Part shown: positions 46,629 to 56,300 of the stretch, one piece after another
Numbering within the stretch: position 1 is the first letter of the stretch
How the letters are laid out: every line of letters starts with the position of its first letter
DNA from: Lichenicoccus sp964247695
GTDB taxonomy: Bacteria; Pseudomonadota; Alphaproteobacteria; Acetobacterales; Acetobacteraceae
Direction: 5' to 3'
Length of the DNA: 64,000 bases
Assembly (NCBI GenBank): GCA_964247695.1
Contig: CAXTVI010000008.1
Coordinates: 1 to 64,000, forward strand
The notes under the pieces: model-generated
Told to the model about the DNA's origin: nothing
The model's database searches: none
The model's input: the letters and a program-made list of their open reading frames with translations, nothing else
Position numbers and translations under genes: made by a program

Positions 46629-48104
46629 ATGAAGTTGGACGCGATCCTTCCGAGACGCCCGGCCGGCGCGGGAGTGACCGTCCCGCTGGGCGGCAGGGAG
46701 CGCACCACCGCGCTCATCGTCGCAAGCGCGCTGCTGATGGAACAGCTCGATTCGACGGTGCTCACCACTGCCCTGCCCGCGATGGCGCGCAGCTTCCGGG
46801 TGGATCCGCTGCATATGAGCGTGGCGCTCACCTCCTACCTGGTCGGGCTCGCGGTGTTCATCCCGGCCAGTGGCCGCATCGCCGACCGGCTGGGCAGCCG
46901 GACCGTGTTCAGGGCCGCGATCGCCCTGTTCCTCCTCGGGTCGCTGCTCTGCGCTCAGGCGCCCAACCTGCCGTTCCTGGCGGCGGCGCGGCTGCTGCAG
47001 GGCATGGGCGGGGCGATGATGGTGCCGGTCGGGCGGCTGGTGCTGCTGCGCACTGTTCCCAAGGCGCAGATCGTCTCGGCCATGTTCTGGATGCTGCTGC
47101 CGGCCACGCTGGGACCCCTGCTCGGTCCGGTCGTCGGCGGGTTCCTGACCACCTACCTGTCCTGGCGCTGGATCTTCTACATCAACCTGCCGATCGGCCT
47201 GCTCGGCATGGCGCTCACCACCCGGTTCGTCCCGCAGCTGCGCGAGCGCGACCGCGCCGGCTTCGACATGCCCGGCATGGCGCTGTCAGGCATCTCGCTG
47301 GCCTGCCTGGTCTTCGGCCTGGAGTCCGCCAGCCGCGGCGTCGGCAACCTCGCCGCCACCCTGGCGATCCTGGCGGTGGGACTGGCCGCGGGGCTGCTCT
47401 ATGCCCGCCATGCCAGGCGCACGGCTGATCCGATCCTGGATTTCCGGCTGATGCGCGTGGCCACCTTCCGGCTCTCGGTGCTGGGCGGCTCGTTCACCCG
47501 CCTGGCCGCCGGGGCGTCGCCATTCCTCATCCCGTCGATGCTGCAGCTCGGCTTCGGGCTGAGTGCCGCGCAGAGCGGCCTGATCACCTTCACCGCCCCG
47601 CTGGGGGCGCTCTGCATGCGCCTGTTCACCAAGCGGCTGCTGCGCCGGCACGGCTTCAGGACGCTGATGACCGCGAACGGGCTGTCGGCCGGGCTGCTGC
47701 TGTTCGCCTGCGCGCTGTTCCGGCCGGGCTGGCCGTTCTGGGTGCTGTCGCTGGTGCTGTTCCTCAGCGGCGTCGCGCAGTCGCTGCAGTTCATCTCGTA
47801 CAACACCATCGCCTATGCCGACATCGAGGGCGGCCGGATGAGTGCGGCGACGAGCTTCTACACGACGTTCCAGCAGATGACGCTGACGCTTGGCATCTGC
47901 ATCGCCGCCGGCAGCATGGCGATCTCCCGGGGCATTGCCGGCCGCGAGACCCTGTCGCTCGACGATTTCAGCGTGGCGTTCTGCGTCGTCGGCGCCCTGG
48001 CGCTGCTGGCGACCCCGGTCTCGGCGCGGCTGCGGCCGGATGCCGGCAGCGAGATCAGTGGCCACCGGCAGGAGGCCGTCCGCTCCCTGCGGAGCAGCGG
48101 CTGA
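46629..48104 (+). CDS. MFS transporter, DHA2 (EmrB/QacA-like) family
   Basis: A 491-aa inner-membrane drug/H+ antiporter-type protein with about 14 helices. ALLMEQLDSTVLTTALPAMA (helix 1), the loop 2-3 motif SGRIADRLGSRTVF, and motif C GPLLGPVVGGFLTTYLSWRW are typical. No EmrA-type adaptor gene is adjacent. It is divergent from the CsbD gene. The substrate is not known. Confidence 0.85.
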   Translation: MKLDAILPRRPAGAGVTVPLGGRERTTALIVASALLMEQLDSTVLTTALPAMARSFRVDPLHMSVALTSYLVGLAVFIPASGRIADRLGSRTVFRAAIALFLLGSLLCAQAPNLPFLAAARLLQGMGGAMMVPVGRLVLLRTVPKAQIVSAMFWMLLPATLGPLLGPVVGGFLTTYLSWRWIFYINLPIGLLGMALTTRFVPQLRERDRAGFDMPGMALSGISLACLVFGLESASRGVGNLAATLAILAVGLAAGLLYARHARRTADPILDFRLMRVATFRLSVLGGSFTRLAAGASPFLIPSMLQLGFGLSAAQSGLITFTAPLGALCMRLFTKRLLRRHGFRTLMTANGLSAGLLLFACALFRPGWPFWVLSLVLFLSGVAQSLQFISYNTIAYADIEGGRMSAATSFYTTFQQMTLTLGICIAAGSMAISRGIAGRETLSLDDFSVAFCVVGALALLATPVSARLRPDAGSEISGHRQEAVRSLRSSG

Positions 48105-48135
48105 CCGGGTCAAGCAACAGGGTCATACACATGAA

Positions 48136-48164
48136 AACGCCCGGAGCCTTGCGGCCCGGGCGTT
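48136..48164 (-). terminator. Rho-independent terminator of the small gene at 48198
   Basis: A perfect 9-bp stem (AACGCCCGG / CCGGGCGTT) with an 11-base loop. Read on the minus strand it is followed by a TTTT run, so it ends transcription of the leftward small gene. On the plus strand it lies just after the MFS stop and may also help end that transcript. Confidence 0.6.
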
Positions 48165-48197
48165 CCCGGATTTCTGGTTGTAGACCCCGATGGCCGC

Positions 48198-48365
48198 TCA
48201 GTTGGAGGAGCGTGCGTTCCACATGCTGCCGTAGCTTCCCGTGCGGGCGGAGACGACCTCACGAAGGCCCATCGTCTTCTCGCTGTCCCCACGCTCGGTA
48301 CGACTGGCGAACTCGTCGCTGGACATCAGGGCTGCGGTCTCGAGGGCGAAAAGCTTGCGGAACAT
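48198..48365 (-). CDS. Small hypothetical protein (55 aa)
   Basis: A 55-aa protein (MFRKLFALETAALMSSDEFA at the N terminus). The composition is not GC-driven. It has its own predicted promoter (48419-48447) and a terminator right after the stop, which argues for a real single-gene unit. An amphipathic N-terminal helix and a Gly/Tyr-rich C terminus (RTGSYGSMWNARSSN) are visible. Function is unknown. Confidence 0.6.
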   Translation of the reverse strand: MFRKLFALETAALMSSDEFASRTERGDSEKTMGLREVVSARTGSYGSMWNARSSN

Positions 48366-48731
48366 CGGCGTTGTCCTGGGCTGATTTCGAAAGGGCGGAT
48401 GTCCGTCCCGATGCGACCGACATAGCACCGCCGCACCGCTGCCACAATCTTGCCGTGATGTATTCACGCAGCCGTGTTCCGTTCGTTGTATGTTCCTTAA
48501 TCTCCGCGGCCCGGATAGGTCCCTCGCCCGAACCGCGCGTCCGGTGCCGCAATTGGGGCAGCGTCTCGTCACAATTCGGAACGCCTCCGCGGCGACAGGG
48601 GCCTCGCGGTCGCCGCTGTTTCTGATAGTGTCCGGCCCCATGACGAAGCCGACGACTGCCACGGCCTGGTTCCGCGCGCCGGCGTGGCACCGGTTGCCGC
48701 CCGTTCCCTGCCACAGGTGCCCGGGCCACAG
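48366..48731. other. Divergent intergenic region between the small gene and mdtA
   Basis: About 365 bases. It contains the minus-strand promoter of the small gene near its left end. No strong promoter for the mdtABC operon was recognised, and the mdtA start has no clear Shine-Dalgarno. No convincing gene is present; a possible longer mdtA N terminus beginning at 48684 would use the last 48 bases. Confidence 0.4.
48419..48447 (-). promoter_or_regulatory. Sigma-70-type promoter of the 55-aa gene
   Basis: On the minus strand TTGTGG is followed by exactly 17 bases and TATGTC. The predicted transcription start lies about 45 nt before the ATG at 48365. Confidence 0.45.
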
Positions 48732-50105
48732 ATGAGCGAGGCGCCGGTCCGCACCCGCCCCACCACTCCTGCCCTGCCAGGCGAGCTTCCAGGGCAGGCG
48801 CCGCCGGGTGGTCCGACGCGTGGCGCTCCCCGGCGCAGGCGTCCGATCCTGCCCTGGATCATCCTGCTGGTCGTGGTGGGCGCGATCGCCTTCGCGTTGC
48901 TGCGGCCGCACGCCAAGACCGATACCGCCCGCCCGCACCGGGGCCAGCACGCCGCCGCCGGCGATGCGCCGCAGCCGGTCACCGAGCAGGCGGCGCGCAT
49001 CGGCGACATGCCGGTGACACTCACCGAGCTCGGCACCGTGACCCCGCTCGCGACCGTCACGGTGCAGTCGCAGATCTCCGGCTACCTGATGCAGGTCAAT
49101 TTCCAGGAGGGCCAGGAGGTGCATCGCGGCGACCAGCTCGCGCTGATCGACCCGCGCCCCTATATCGCGACCCGCGACCAGTATGCCGGCCAGAAGGCCC
49201 ACGACGAGGCGCTGCTCGGCCAGGCGCGCATCGACCTTACGCGCTACCAGACGCTGCTGCGCCAGCACAGCATTGCCTCGCAGCAGGTCGACGACCAGGT
49301 TTACACGGTCGGTCAGTATGAGGGCACCGTCCGTTCCGACCAGGCGCAGATCGACAGTGCCAACCTCAACATCGCGTACTGCCACATCACCGCGCCGGTC
49401 GACGGCCGCGTCGGCCTGCGTCAGGTCGATGCCGGCAACTACGTGACGCCGGGCCTCACGAACGGCCTCGTCGTGCTGACCGAGCTGCATCCGATCTCGG
49501 TGATCTTCTCGGTGCCGGAGGACAATCTCGAGACGCTGATGGGCCGCCTGCGTGCCGGCGCCGTGCTGCCGGTCGAGGCGTATGACCGCACCGACACCAA
49601 CCATCTCGCGAGCGGCCGGGTCGCCGTCGTCGACAACCAGGTCGACGTCAATACCGGCACGGTGAAGCTGCGCGCGGTGTTCGACAACGCGGACGAGCGG
49701 CTGTTCCCGAGCCAGTTCGTCAATGCGCGTCTGCTGCTCGACACCATCCACAACGCCGTGCTGGTGCCGACGAATGCCGTGCAGACCGGGCCGCAGGGGC
49801 AGTTCGTCTATGTGGTGAAGCGTGGCGCCAACCCGGCTCCGTCCGCCGCTCCGGCCGATGCGAAGTCCGGCGCGGCGAACCCGCCCGCCCATGCCTCCGA
49901 CACAGTGACGGTGCGCACCGTCACCAGCGGCGTCACGTCGGCGGCGGACACGGTGATCACGTCCGGGCTCAAGGCCGGCGAGGTGGTCGTCACCGACGGC
50001 ACCGAGCATCTGCGCGAGGGGGCGCGCGTCGTGGTCCCGCCGCCGCCGGGCGCGAACCCCGTTCCCGGCCAGCACCGCCACCACCACCGGCAGGCCGCCG
50101 AGTAG
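48732..50105 (+). CDS. mdtA: RND efflux periplasmic adaptor MdtA
   Basis: A 457-aa membrane-fusion protein linking an RND pump to an outer-membrane channel. Residues 1-38 are a Pro/Arg-rich cytoplasmic leader, a membrane anchor spans about 39-57 (ILPWIILLVVVGAIAFALL), and the lipoyl halves are ISGYLMQVNFQEGQEVHRGD and APVDGRVGLRQVDAGNYVTP. The C terminus is His-rich (GQHRHHHRQ). It is the first gene of mdtABC-OMF. Confidence 0.9.
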   Translation: MSEAPVRTRPTTPALPGELPGQAPPGGPTRGAPRRRRPILPWIILLVVVGAIAFALLRPHAKTDTARPHRGQHAAAGDAPQPVTEQAARIGDMPVTLTELGTVTPLATVTVQSQISGYLMQVNFQEGQEVHRGDQLALIDPRPYIATRDQYAGQKAHDEALLGQARIDLTRYQTLLRQHSIASQQVDDQVYTVGQYEGTVRSDQAQIDSANLNIAYCHITAPVDGRVGLRQVDAGNYVTPGLTNGLVVLTELHPISVIFSVPEDNLETLMGRLRAGAVLPVEAYDRTDTNHLASGRVAVVDNQVDVNTGTVKLRAVFDNADERLFPSQFVNARLLLDTIHNAVLVPTNAVQTGPQGQFVYVVKRGANPAPSAAPADAKSGAANPPAHASDTVTVRTVTSGVTSAADTVITSGLKAGEVVVTDGTEHLREGARVVVPPPPGANPVPGQHRHHHRQAAE

Positions 50106-50181
50106 CGATGGCCTGTCCTGCGCCGGCCGCGCCTGCACGCACCGCGCGGCATCCTCGCGGCCGCTCCGGGCACCGTTGCCG

Positions 50182-53100
50182 GTGAACCCGTCGCGCCTGT
50201 TCATCGAGCGGCCGGTCGCCACCACCCTGTTGATGCTCGCCCTGCTGATGGGCGGCCTGCTCGGCTACCACTTCCTGCCGATCTCGGCGCTGCCGCAGGT
50301 CGAGTACCCGACCATCGAGGTGCAGACCTTCTATCCCGGCGCCGGTCCTGACGTGATGGCGACCTCGGTCACCGCACCGCTCGAGACCCAGCTCGGCCAG
50401 ATGCCGGGCCTCGACGAGATGTCGTCCCGCTCGTCGGGCGGCGCCTCGGTCATCACACTGCGCTTCGGGCTGACGCAGAGCATGGACGTCGCCGAGCAGG
50501 AGGTGCAGGCGGCGCTGAACCAGGCGAACTCGCTGCTGCCGTCCGACCTGCCGGCACCGCCGATCTACGCCAAGGTCAACCCGGCCGACAGCCCGATCCT
50601 GACGCTCGGCATCACGTCCCGCACGCTGCCGCTCACCGAGGTCGAGGACTATGTCGATACCAGGCTGGCGCAGAAGCTGAGCCAGGTCTCCGGCGTCGGG
50701 CTGGTGACGCTGACCGGCGGCAACCGCAAGGCGATCCGCGTGAAGGTGAACACGCGGGCCCTGACCGCGCGGGGGCTTTCGATCGACGACCTGCGCACCA
50801 CGATTGCCAACGTCAACGTCAACTCGCCGACCGGCACCTTCGACGGGCCGCTACGCTCCTCGCAGCTCAAGATCGACGGCCAGATCGCCGCACCGGAGAC
50901 GCTCGCCAACCAGGTGATCGCCTACCAGGATGGCGCGCCGATCCGGCTGCGCGACGTCGCCACGGTGGTCGAGGGGCCGGAGAACAGCCAGCTCGCCGCC
51001 TGGTCGAACACCACGCCCGCCATCATCCTGAACGTGCAGCGCCAGCCGGGTGCCAACGTGATCAAGGTGGTGGACGACATCAAGGCGGTGCTGCCGTCGC
51101 TCGAAAGCACCATGCCGGCCGGCATCAGCATCACGCCGCTGACCGACCGCACCACCACCATCCGCGCCTCGATCGCCGACGTCGAATTCGAGCTGATGCT
51201 GTCGGTGGCGCTGGTGGTGCTGGTGATCTTCATCTTCCTGCGCAACCTGCCCGCCACCGTGATCCCGAGCCTGTCGGTGCCGCTGTCGCTGATCGGCACG
51301 CTGGCGGCGATGTACCTGCTGGGGTTCTCGCTCGACAACCTGTCGCTGATGTCGCTGACCATCGCCACCGGCTTCGTGGTCGACGACGCCATCGTCATGA
51401 TCGAGAACATTGCCCGCTACATCGAGATGGGCGAGAGCCGCATGCAGGCGGCGCTCAAGGGCGCGGGCCAGATCGGCTTCACCATCGTCTCGCTGACGGT
51501 CTCGCTGATCGCGGTGCTGATCCCGCTGCTGTTCATGGGCGACGTGGTGGGGAGGCTGTTCCACGAATTCGCCATCACGCTCGCGGTTACCATCGTGATC
51601 TCGGCGGTCGTCTCGCTGACCCTGGTGCCGATGATGTGCGCGCGCATGCTGCGCGAGGAGCCGCACGGCTCCGGCAATGCCGTCTCGCGTCGGCTGGAGG
51701 GCATGCTCGACCGGCTGATCGCAGGCTATGGGCGGGCGCTCGAAATGGTGCTGCGGCACCAGCCGATCACCCTGGTGATCGCGCTGCTGACGCTGGCGCT
51801 GACCCTGTGGCTTGCAGTGGTGATCCCGAAGGGCTTCTTCCCGGTACAGGATACCGGCGTCATCCAGGGCATCTCGGTGTCCGACCAGACCACCTCGCTC
51901 GCCGCGATGTCGGGGCACCAGCAGGCGCTCGGGCGCGCGATCCTGGCCGATCCGGACGTGGTCAGCCTCTCGTCGTTCATCGGCGTCGACGGCCAGAACA
52001 TGACGCTCAATTCCGGCCGGTTCCTGATCAACCTGAGGCCGCACGACGACCGCGACCTCAGCGCGCAGCGGGTGATCGCGCGGTTGCAGCAGGAGGTCTC
52101 GGGGATCACCGGGGTGCGGCTCTACATGCAGCCGGTGCAGGACCTGTCGCTCGACACGGCAACCTCGGCGACGCAGTACCAGTTCGTGCTCGAGAACCCC
52201 GACGCGCAGACCTTCCGCGCGTGGGTGCCGAAGATGATGGACCGGCTGCGCCAGGAGCCGTCGCTGGCCGACGTCGCCTCCGACCTGCAGGCGGATGGGC
52301 TGACCGCCTTCATCGACCTCGACCGCGCAACCGGCGCGCGCTTCTCGATCACCCCGCAGACCATCGACAACGCGCTCTATGACAGCTTCGGTCAGCGCCA
52401 GGTCTCGACCATCTATACGCAGTCGAACCAGTACCGGGTGATCCTGGAGGCCGATCCGCGCTTCCAGTCGAACCTCGCCAACCTGAACCAGATCTACCTG
52501 CCGGGCACCAATGCGTCGGGCACCACGGCGACCAGCAGCAGCGTCGTCGGCTCCACCGGCACCACCATCGCGCGCTCGCCGACCGGCGGCCTGGTGCCGC
52601 TGCCGGCGGTGGCCTCCGTGCGGCTGGGGACCGCGCCGCTGCTGATCAGCCATCTCGGCCAGTTCCCGTCCACCACGATCTCGTTCAACCTCGCCCCGGG
52701 TGCGTCGCTCGGCGAGGCGGTCAACGCCATCGAGCGCGTCGAGGGCGAGATCGGCCTGCCGGCGAGCTTCCAGACCTCGTTCCAGGGCACCGCGGCGGCG
52801 TTCCAGGCGAGCCTCGGCAACGAGGCGTTCCTGGTGCTGGCGGCGCTGGCGGCGGTCTACATCGTGCTGGGCGTGCTGTACGAGAGCTTCATCCATCCGG
52901 TCACCATCCTCTCGACCCTGCCCTCGGCCGGCATCGGCGCGCTGCTGTCGCTGATGCTGTTCGGCATGGATCTCGACGTGATGGGGATCATCGGCATCGT
53001 GCTGCTGATCGGCATCGTGAAGAAGAACGCGATCATGATGATCGATTTCGCGCTGTCCGCCGAACGCGAGCACGGGCTCACCCCGCGCGAGGCGATCGCG

Positions 53101-53388
53101 CAGGCGGCAACGCTGCGCTTCCGCCCGATCCTGATGACCACGCTGGCCGCCATGCTGGGTGCGCTGCCGCTGATGCTGGGCACCGGCACCGGCTCCGAGC
53201 TGCGCCGGCCGCTCGGTGTGGCGATCGTCGGCGGGCTCGCGCTCAGCCAGTTGCTGACCCTGTTCACCACGCCGGTGATCTATCTGTACATGGACCGGCT
53301 CGGCCGACGCGGCCGGCGCTGGTTCACGCGCCATGATGCAGCACGGCCGGAACCGGACGCGCCTCTGCTCGGCCGTCCCGCCGAATGA
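50182..53388 (+). CDS. mdtB: RND multidrug efflux permease MdtB
   Basis: A 1068-aa inner-membrane proton-driven pump. The N terminus NPSRLFIERPVATTLLMLAL begins helix 1. The proton-relay Asp pair is in ATGFVVDDAIVMIENIARY, and the lysine in GIVKKNAIMMIDFAL. A Ser/Thr/Gly-rich insert of about 30 residues lies at about 774-803 (after NQIYLPG). The GTG at 50182 is preferred over a TTG at 50176. The mdtC start overlaps the stop by 4 nt. MdtB and MdtC form a heterotrimer. Confidence 0.93.
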   Translation: MNPSRLFIERPVATTLLMLALLMGGLLGYHFLPISALPQVEYPTIEVQTFYPGAGPDVMATSVTAPLETQLGQMPGLDEMSSRSSGGASVITLRFGLTQSMDVAEQEVQAALNQANSLLPSDLPAPPIYAKVNPADSPILTLGITSRTLPLTEVEDYVDTRLAQKLSQVSGVGLVTLTGGNRKAIRVKVNTRALTARGLSIDDLRTTIANVNVNSPTGTFDGPLRSSQLKIDGQIAAPETLANQVIAYQDGAPIRLRDVATVVEGPENSQLAAWSNTTPAIILNVQRQPGANVIKVVDDIKAVLPSLESTMPAGISITPLTDRTTTIRASIADVEFELMLSVALVVLVIFIFLRNLPATVIPSLSVPLSLIGTLAAMYLLGFSLDNLSLMSLTIATGFVVDDAIVMIENIARYIEMGESRMQAALKGAGQIGFTIVSLTVSLIAVLIPLLFMGDVVGRLFHEFAITLAVTIVISAVVSLTLVPMMCARMLREEPHGSGNAVSRRLEGMLDRLIAGYGRALEMVLRHQPITLVIALLTLALTLWLAVVIPKGFFPVQDTGVIQGISVSDQTTSLAAMSGHQQALGRAILADPDVVSLSSFIGVDGQNMTLNSGRFLINLRPHDDRDLSAQRVIARLQQEVSGITGVRLYMQPVQDLSLDTATSATQYQFVLENPDAQTFRAWVPKMMDRLRQEPSLADVASDLQADGLTAFIDLDRATGARFSITPQTIDNALYDSFGQRQVSTIYTQSNQYRVILEADPRFQSNLANLNQIYLPGTNASGTTATSSSVVGSTGTTIARSPTGGLVPLPAVASVRLGTAPLLISHLGQFPSTTISFNLAPGASLGEAVNAIERVEGEIGLPASFQTSFQGTAAAFQASLGNEAFLVLAALAAVYIVLGVLYESFIHPVTILSTLPSAGIGALLSLMLFGMDLDVMGIIGIVLLIGIVKKNAIMMIDFALSAEREHGLTPREAIAQAATLRFRPILMTTLAAMLGALPLMLGTGTGSELRRPLGVAIVGGLALSQLLTLFTTPVIYLYMDRLGRRGRRWFTRHDAARPEPDAPLLGRPAE

Positions 53389-56300
53389 ACATCTCGCGCC
53401 CGTTCGTGCTGCGCCCGGTGGCGACCACGCTGTTGACGCTGGCGCTGCTGCTCGCCGGCGCCTTCGCCTATGTGAAGCTGCCGGTGGCGCCGCTGCCGAA
53501 TGTGGATTTCCCCACCATCGCGGTGCAGGCGCAGCAGCCCGGCGGCTCGCCGGACGAGGTGGCGACGTCGGTCGCGGCGCCGCTCGAACGCCATCTCGGG
53601 CAGATCGCCGGCGTTACCGAAATGACCTCGCAGAGCGTGCAGGGCCAGGTCCAGATCGTCGTGCAGTTCGATTTCTCGCGCGACATCAATGGCGCCGCCG
53701 GCGACGTGCAGGCCGCGATCCAGGCGGCGCGCGCCGACCTGCCGACCTCGCTGCGGCAGAACCCGAACTACTTCAAGTTCAATCCGGCGAACTCGCCGAT
53801 CATGATCCTGACGCTGACCTCGTCGACGCGGACCATGCCGCAACTGTTCGACTACGCCACCAACGTGCTGGAGCAGAGCCTGTCCTCGATACGCGGCATC
53901 GGACGTACGGAGCCGGGCGGCTCCTCGCTGCCGGCGGTGCGCGTCGAGATGAACCCGCTGCCGCTGTTCAAGTACGGCATCGGCTTCGAGGACGTGCGTG
54001 CCGCTCTCGCATCCGCCAACGCCGACAGTCCGAAGGGCTTCATCGACCAGGGTTCGCGCCGCTACCAGCTCGACACCAACGACCAGGCCCGCAAGGCTGC
54101 CGACTACCGCGACCTGGTCATCGCCTACCGTAACAACGCGCCGGTGCGGCTGAAGGATGTCTCCGAGATCACCGACAGCGTCGAGGACCTGCGCAATCTC
54201 GGGCTCTACAACGGCGTTCCCGCGGTGATCGTGCTGATCTTTCCGCAGGCGAACGCCAACGTCGTCAAGACCACCGACCAGATCAAGGCGATGCTGCCGG
54301 CATTGCGGGCGGCGCTTCCCGGCGGCGTCGAGCTGCACATGGCCATCGATCGCTCGGCGACCATACGCGCCTCGCTCGCCGACACCCAGTTCACCCTGGC
54401 CGTCTCGGTGGCGCTGGTGATCATGGTGGTGCTGGTGTTCCTGCGCACGCTGCGTTCGACGCTGATCCCGGCGGTGGCGGTGCCGACCTCGATCATCTCG
54501 ACCTTCGCCGCGATGTACCTGCTCGGCTTCTCGCTCGACAACCTCTCGCTGATGGCGCTGACGGTTGCGACCGGCTTCGTGGTGGACGACGCCATCGTGG
54601 TGCTGGAAAACATCGCGCGCCACATGGAAGCCGGCATGCCGCGCCGCGAAGCGGCCCTGCTCGGTGCGCGCGAGGTCGGCTTCACGGTGCTGTCCATCAC
54701 CGTGTCGCTGGTCGCGGTGTTCAGCCCGATCCTGCTGCTCGGCGGCATCGCGGGGCGGCTGTTCTTCGAGTTCGCGATGACGCTGACGCTGACCATCCTG
54801 GTCTCGTTCGTGCTCGCGCTGACCACGGTGCCGATGCTGTGCGCCCTGGTGCTGCAGGTGCGGCCGCATGGCGCCCTGCCGCGTCCGCGCGCGGTCGGGC
54901 CCGCCCGGCGGTTCTTCGCCGGCCTGTCGTCACGGGTCGAGATCGCGCTGAACGGCATGCAGGAGGGTTACGAGCGAAGCCTGGCCTGGGCGCTGCGCCA
55001 CAGCCTGCTGGTGGTGCTGACGCTGCCGCTGACCATCGGGCTGACCGTGCTGCTGTTCAACCGGATGCCGAAGGGGTTGTTCCCGAACGAGGATGTCGGG
55101 CTGCTGATCGGCACCATACGCGGCGAGCAGTCGATCTCGTTCCAGAACATCAGCGGCAAGCTGAAGGAGGTCGAGCAGGTCATCCTGGCCGACCCGGACA
55201 TCGACAGCGTGTCCGGCTACACCGGCGGCGGCGACCATGGCGCCAATACCGGCATGGTGTTCATCCAGCTCAAGGATATCGGGCTGCGGCACGACAGCAC
55301 GGATGCGACGATCGCGCGGCTGGACCGCAAGCTGTCGCACATGGCCGGGGCCGAGTTCTTCCTGCGCTCGGCGGCCGATGTGCGCGCCGGCGGCCGGCAG
55401 AGCAATGCCAACTACCAGTACACGCTGCAGGCGGATAACTCCGACCTGCTCTATGAATGGATGCCGAGGCTGGAGCGCGCCCTGCAGCGCCGGCCGGAGC
55501 TGACCGACGTCAGCTCGGACGTGCAGCAGGGCGGCCCCGCGACGGAGGTCCGGATCGACCGCGACACCGCGGCGAAGCTGCAGGTCACGCCGCAGCTGAT
55601 CAGCAACACGCTGTACGACGCCTTCGGGCAGCGCAGCGCGTCCGTGATCTACAACGCGCTCAACCAGTACCACGTCGTGATGGAGGTGGCGCCGCGCTAC
55701 TGGCAGACCTCCGACATCCTGTCGCAGATCTGGGTGAGCACGGCTGGCGGCACGGCGGCCGGCAGCACGTCGAGCAACACCATCCGGGTGGCCGCGGCCG
55801 GCAGCACCGGGAGCCGCGCCAACGCCTCCGCCGGCAGTGCGGCTGCCACCAGCAGCACCAGTACAGCCGGCACCGGCACCTCGAGTGCGGGCTCTACCAC
55901 GTCGAGCGCGGCCTCGGGCGCCACCGCCGCCACCAGTACGCAATCGACCAGCGCGCAGTCGCTCGCCAACAGCATCAGCAACAGCCTCGCCAACGGCCGC
56001 GGCACGTCGAACGGCTCGGCGGTGTCGTCATCCGCGGAGACCATGGTGCCGCTATCGGCGGTGACCCGGATCGTGCAGTCCACCACGCCGCTGCAGGTCA
56101 ACCACCAGGGCAACTTCGTCGCCGCCACGGTGTCGTTCAACCTGGCCGCCGGGATCTCGCTGTCGGATGCGGCCAGCATCATCCAGGACACGATGGTGGC
56201 GATCCGCATGCCCGGCGCGATCCATGGCAGCTTCGCCGGCACCGCGGCACAATTCCAGAAGACCGTCAGCAACGAGCCGCTGCTGATCCTGGCGGCGCTG

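Noticed and set aside
50851..53334. A long minus-strand frame opposite mdtB
   Set aside because: His/Gln/Arg-rich antisense artefact of codon bias; mdtB is intact on the plus strand.
55738..56043. Frameshift or mobile-element insertion in mdtC
   Set aside because: The frame stays open, flanks match RND sequence and no terminal repeats or transposase are present; it is an in-frame low-complexity expansion.
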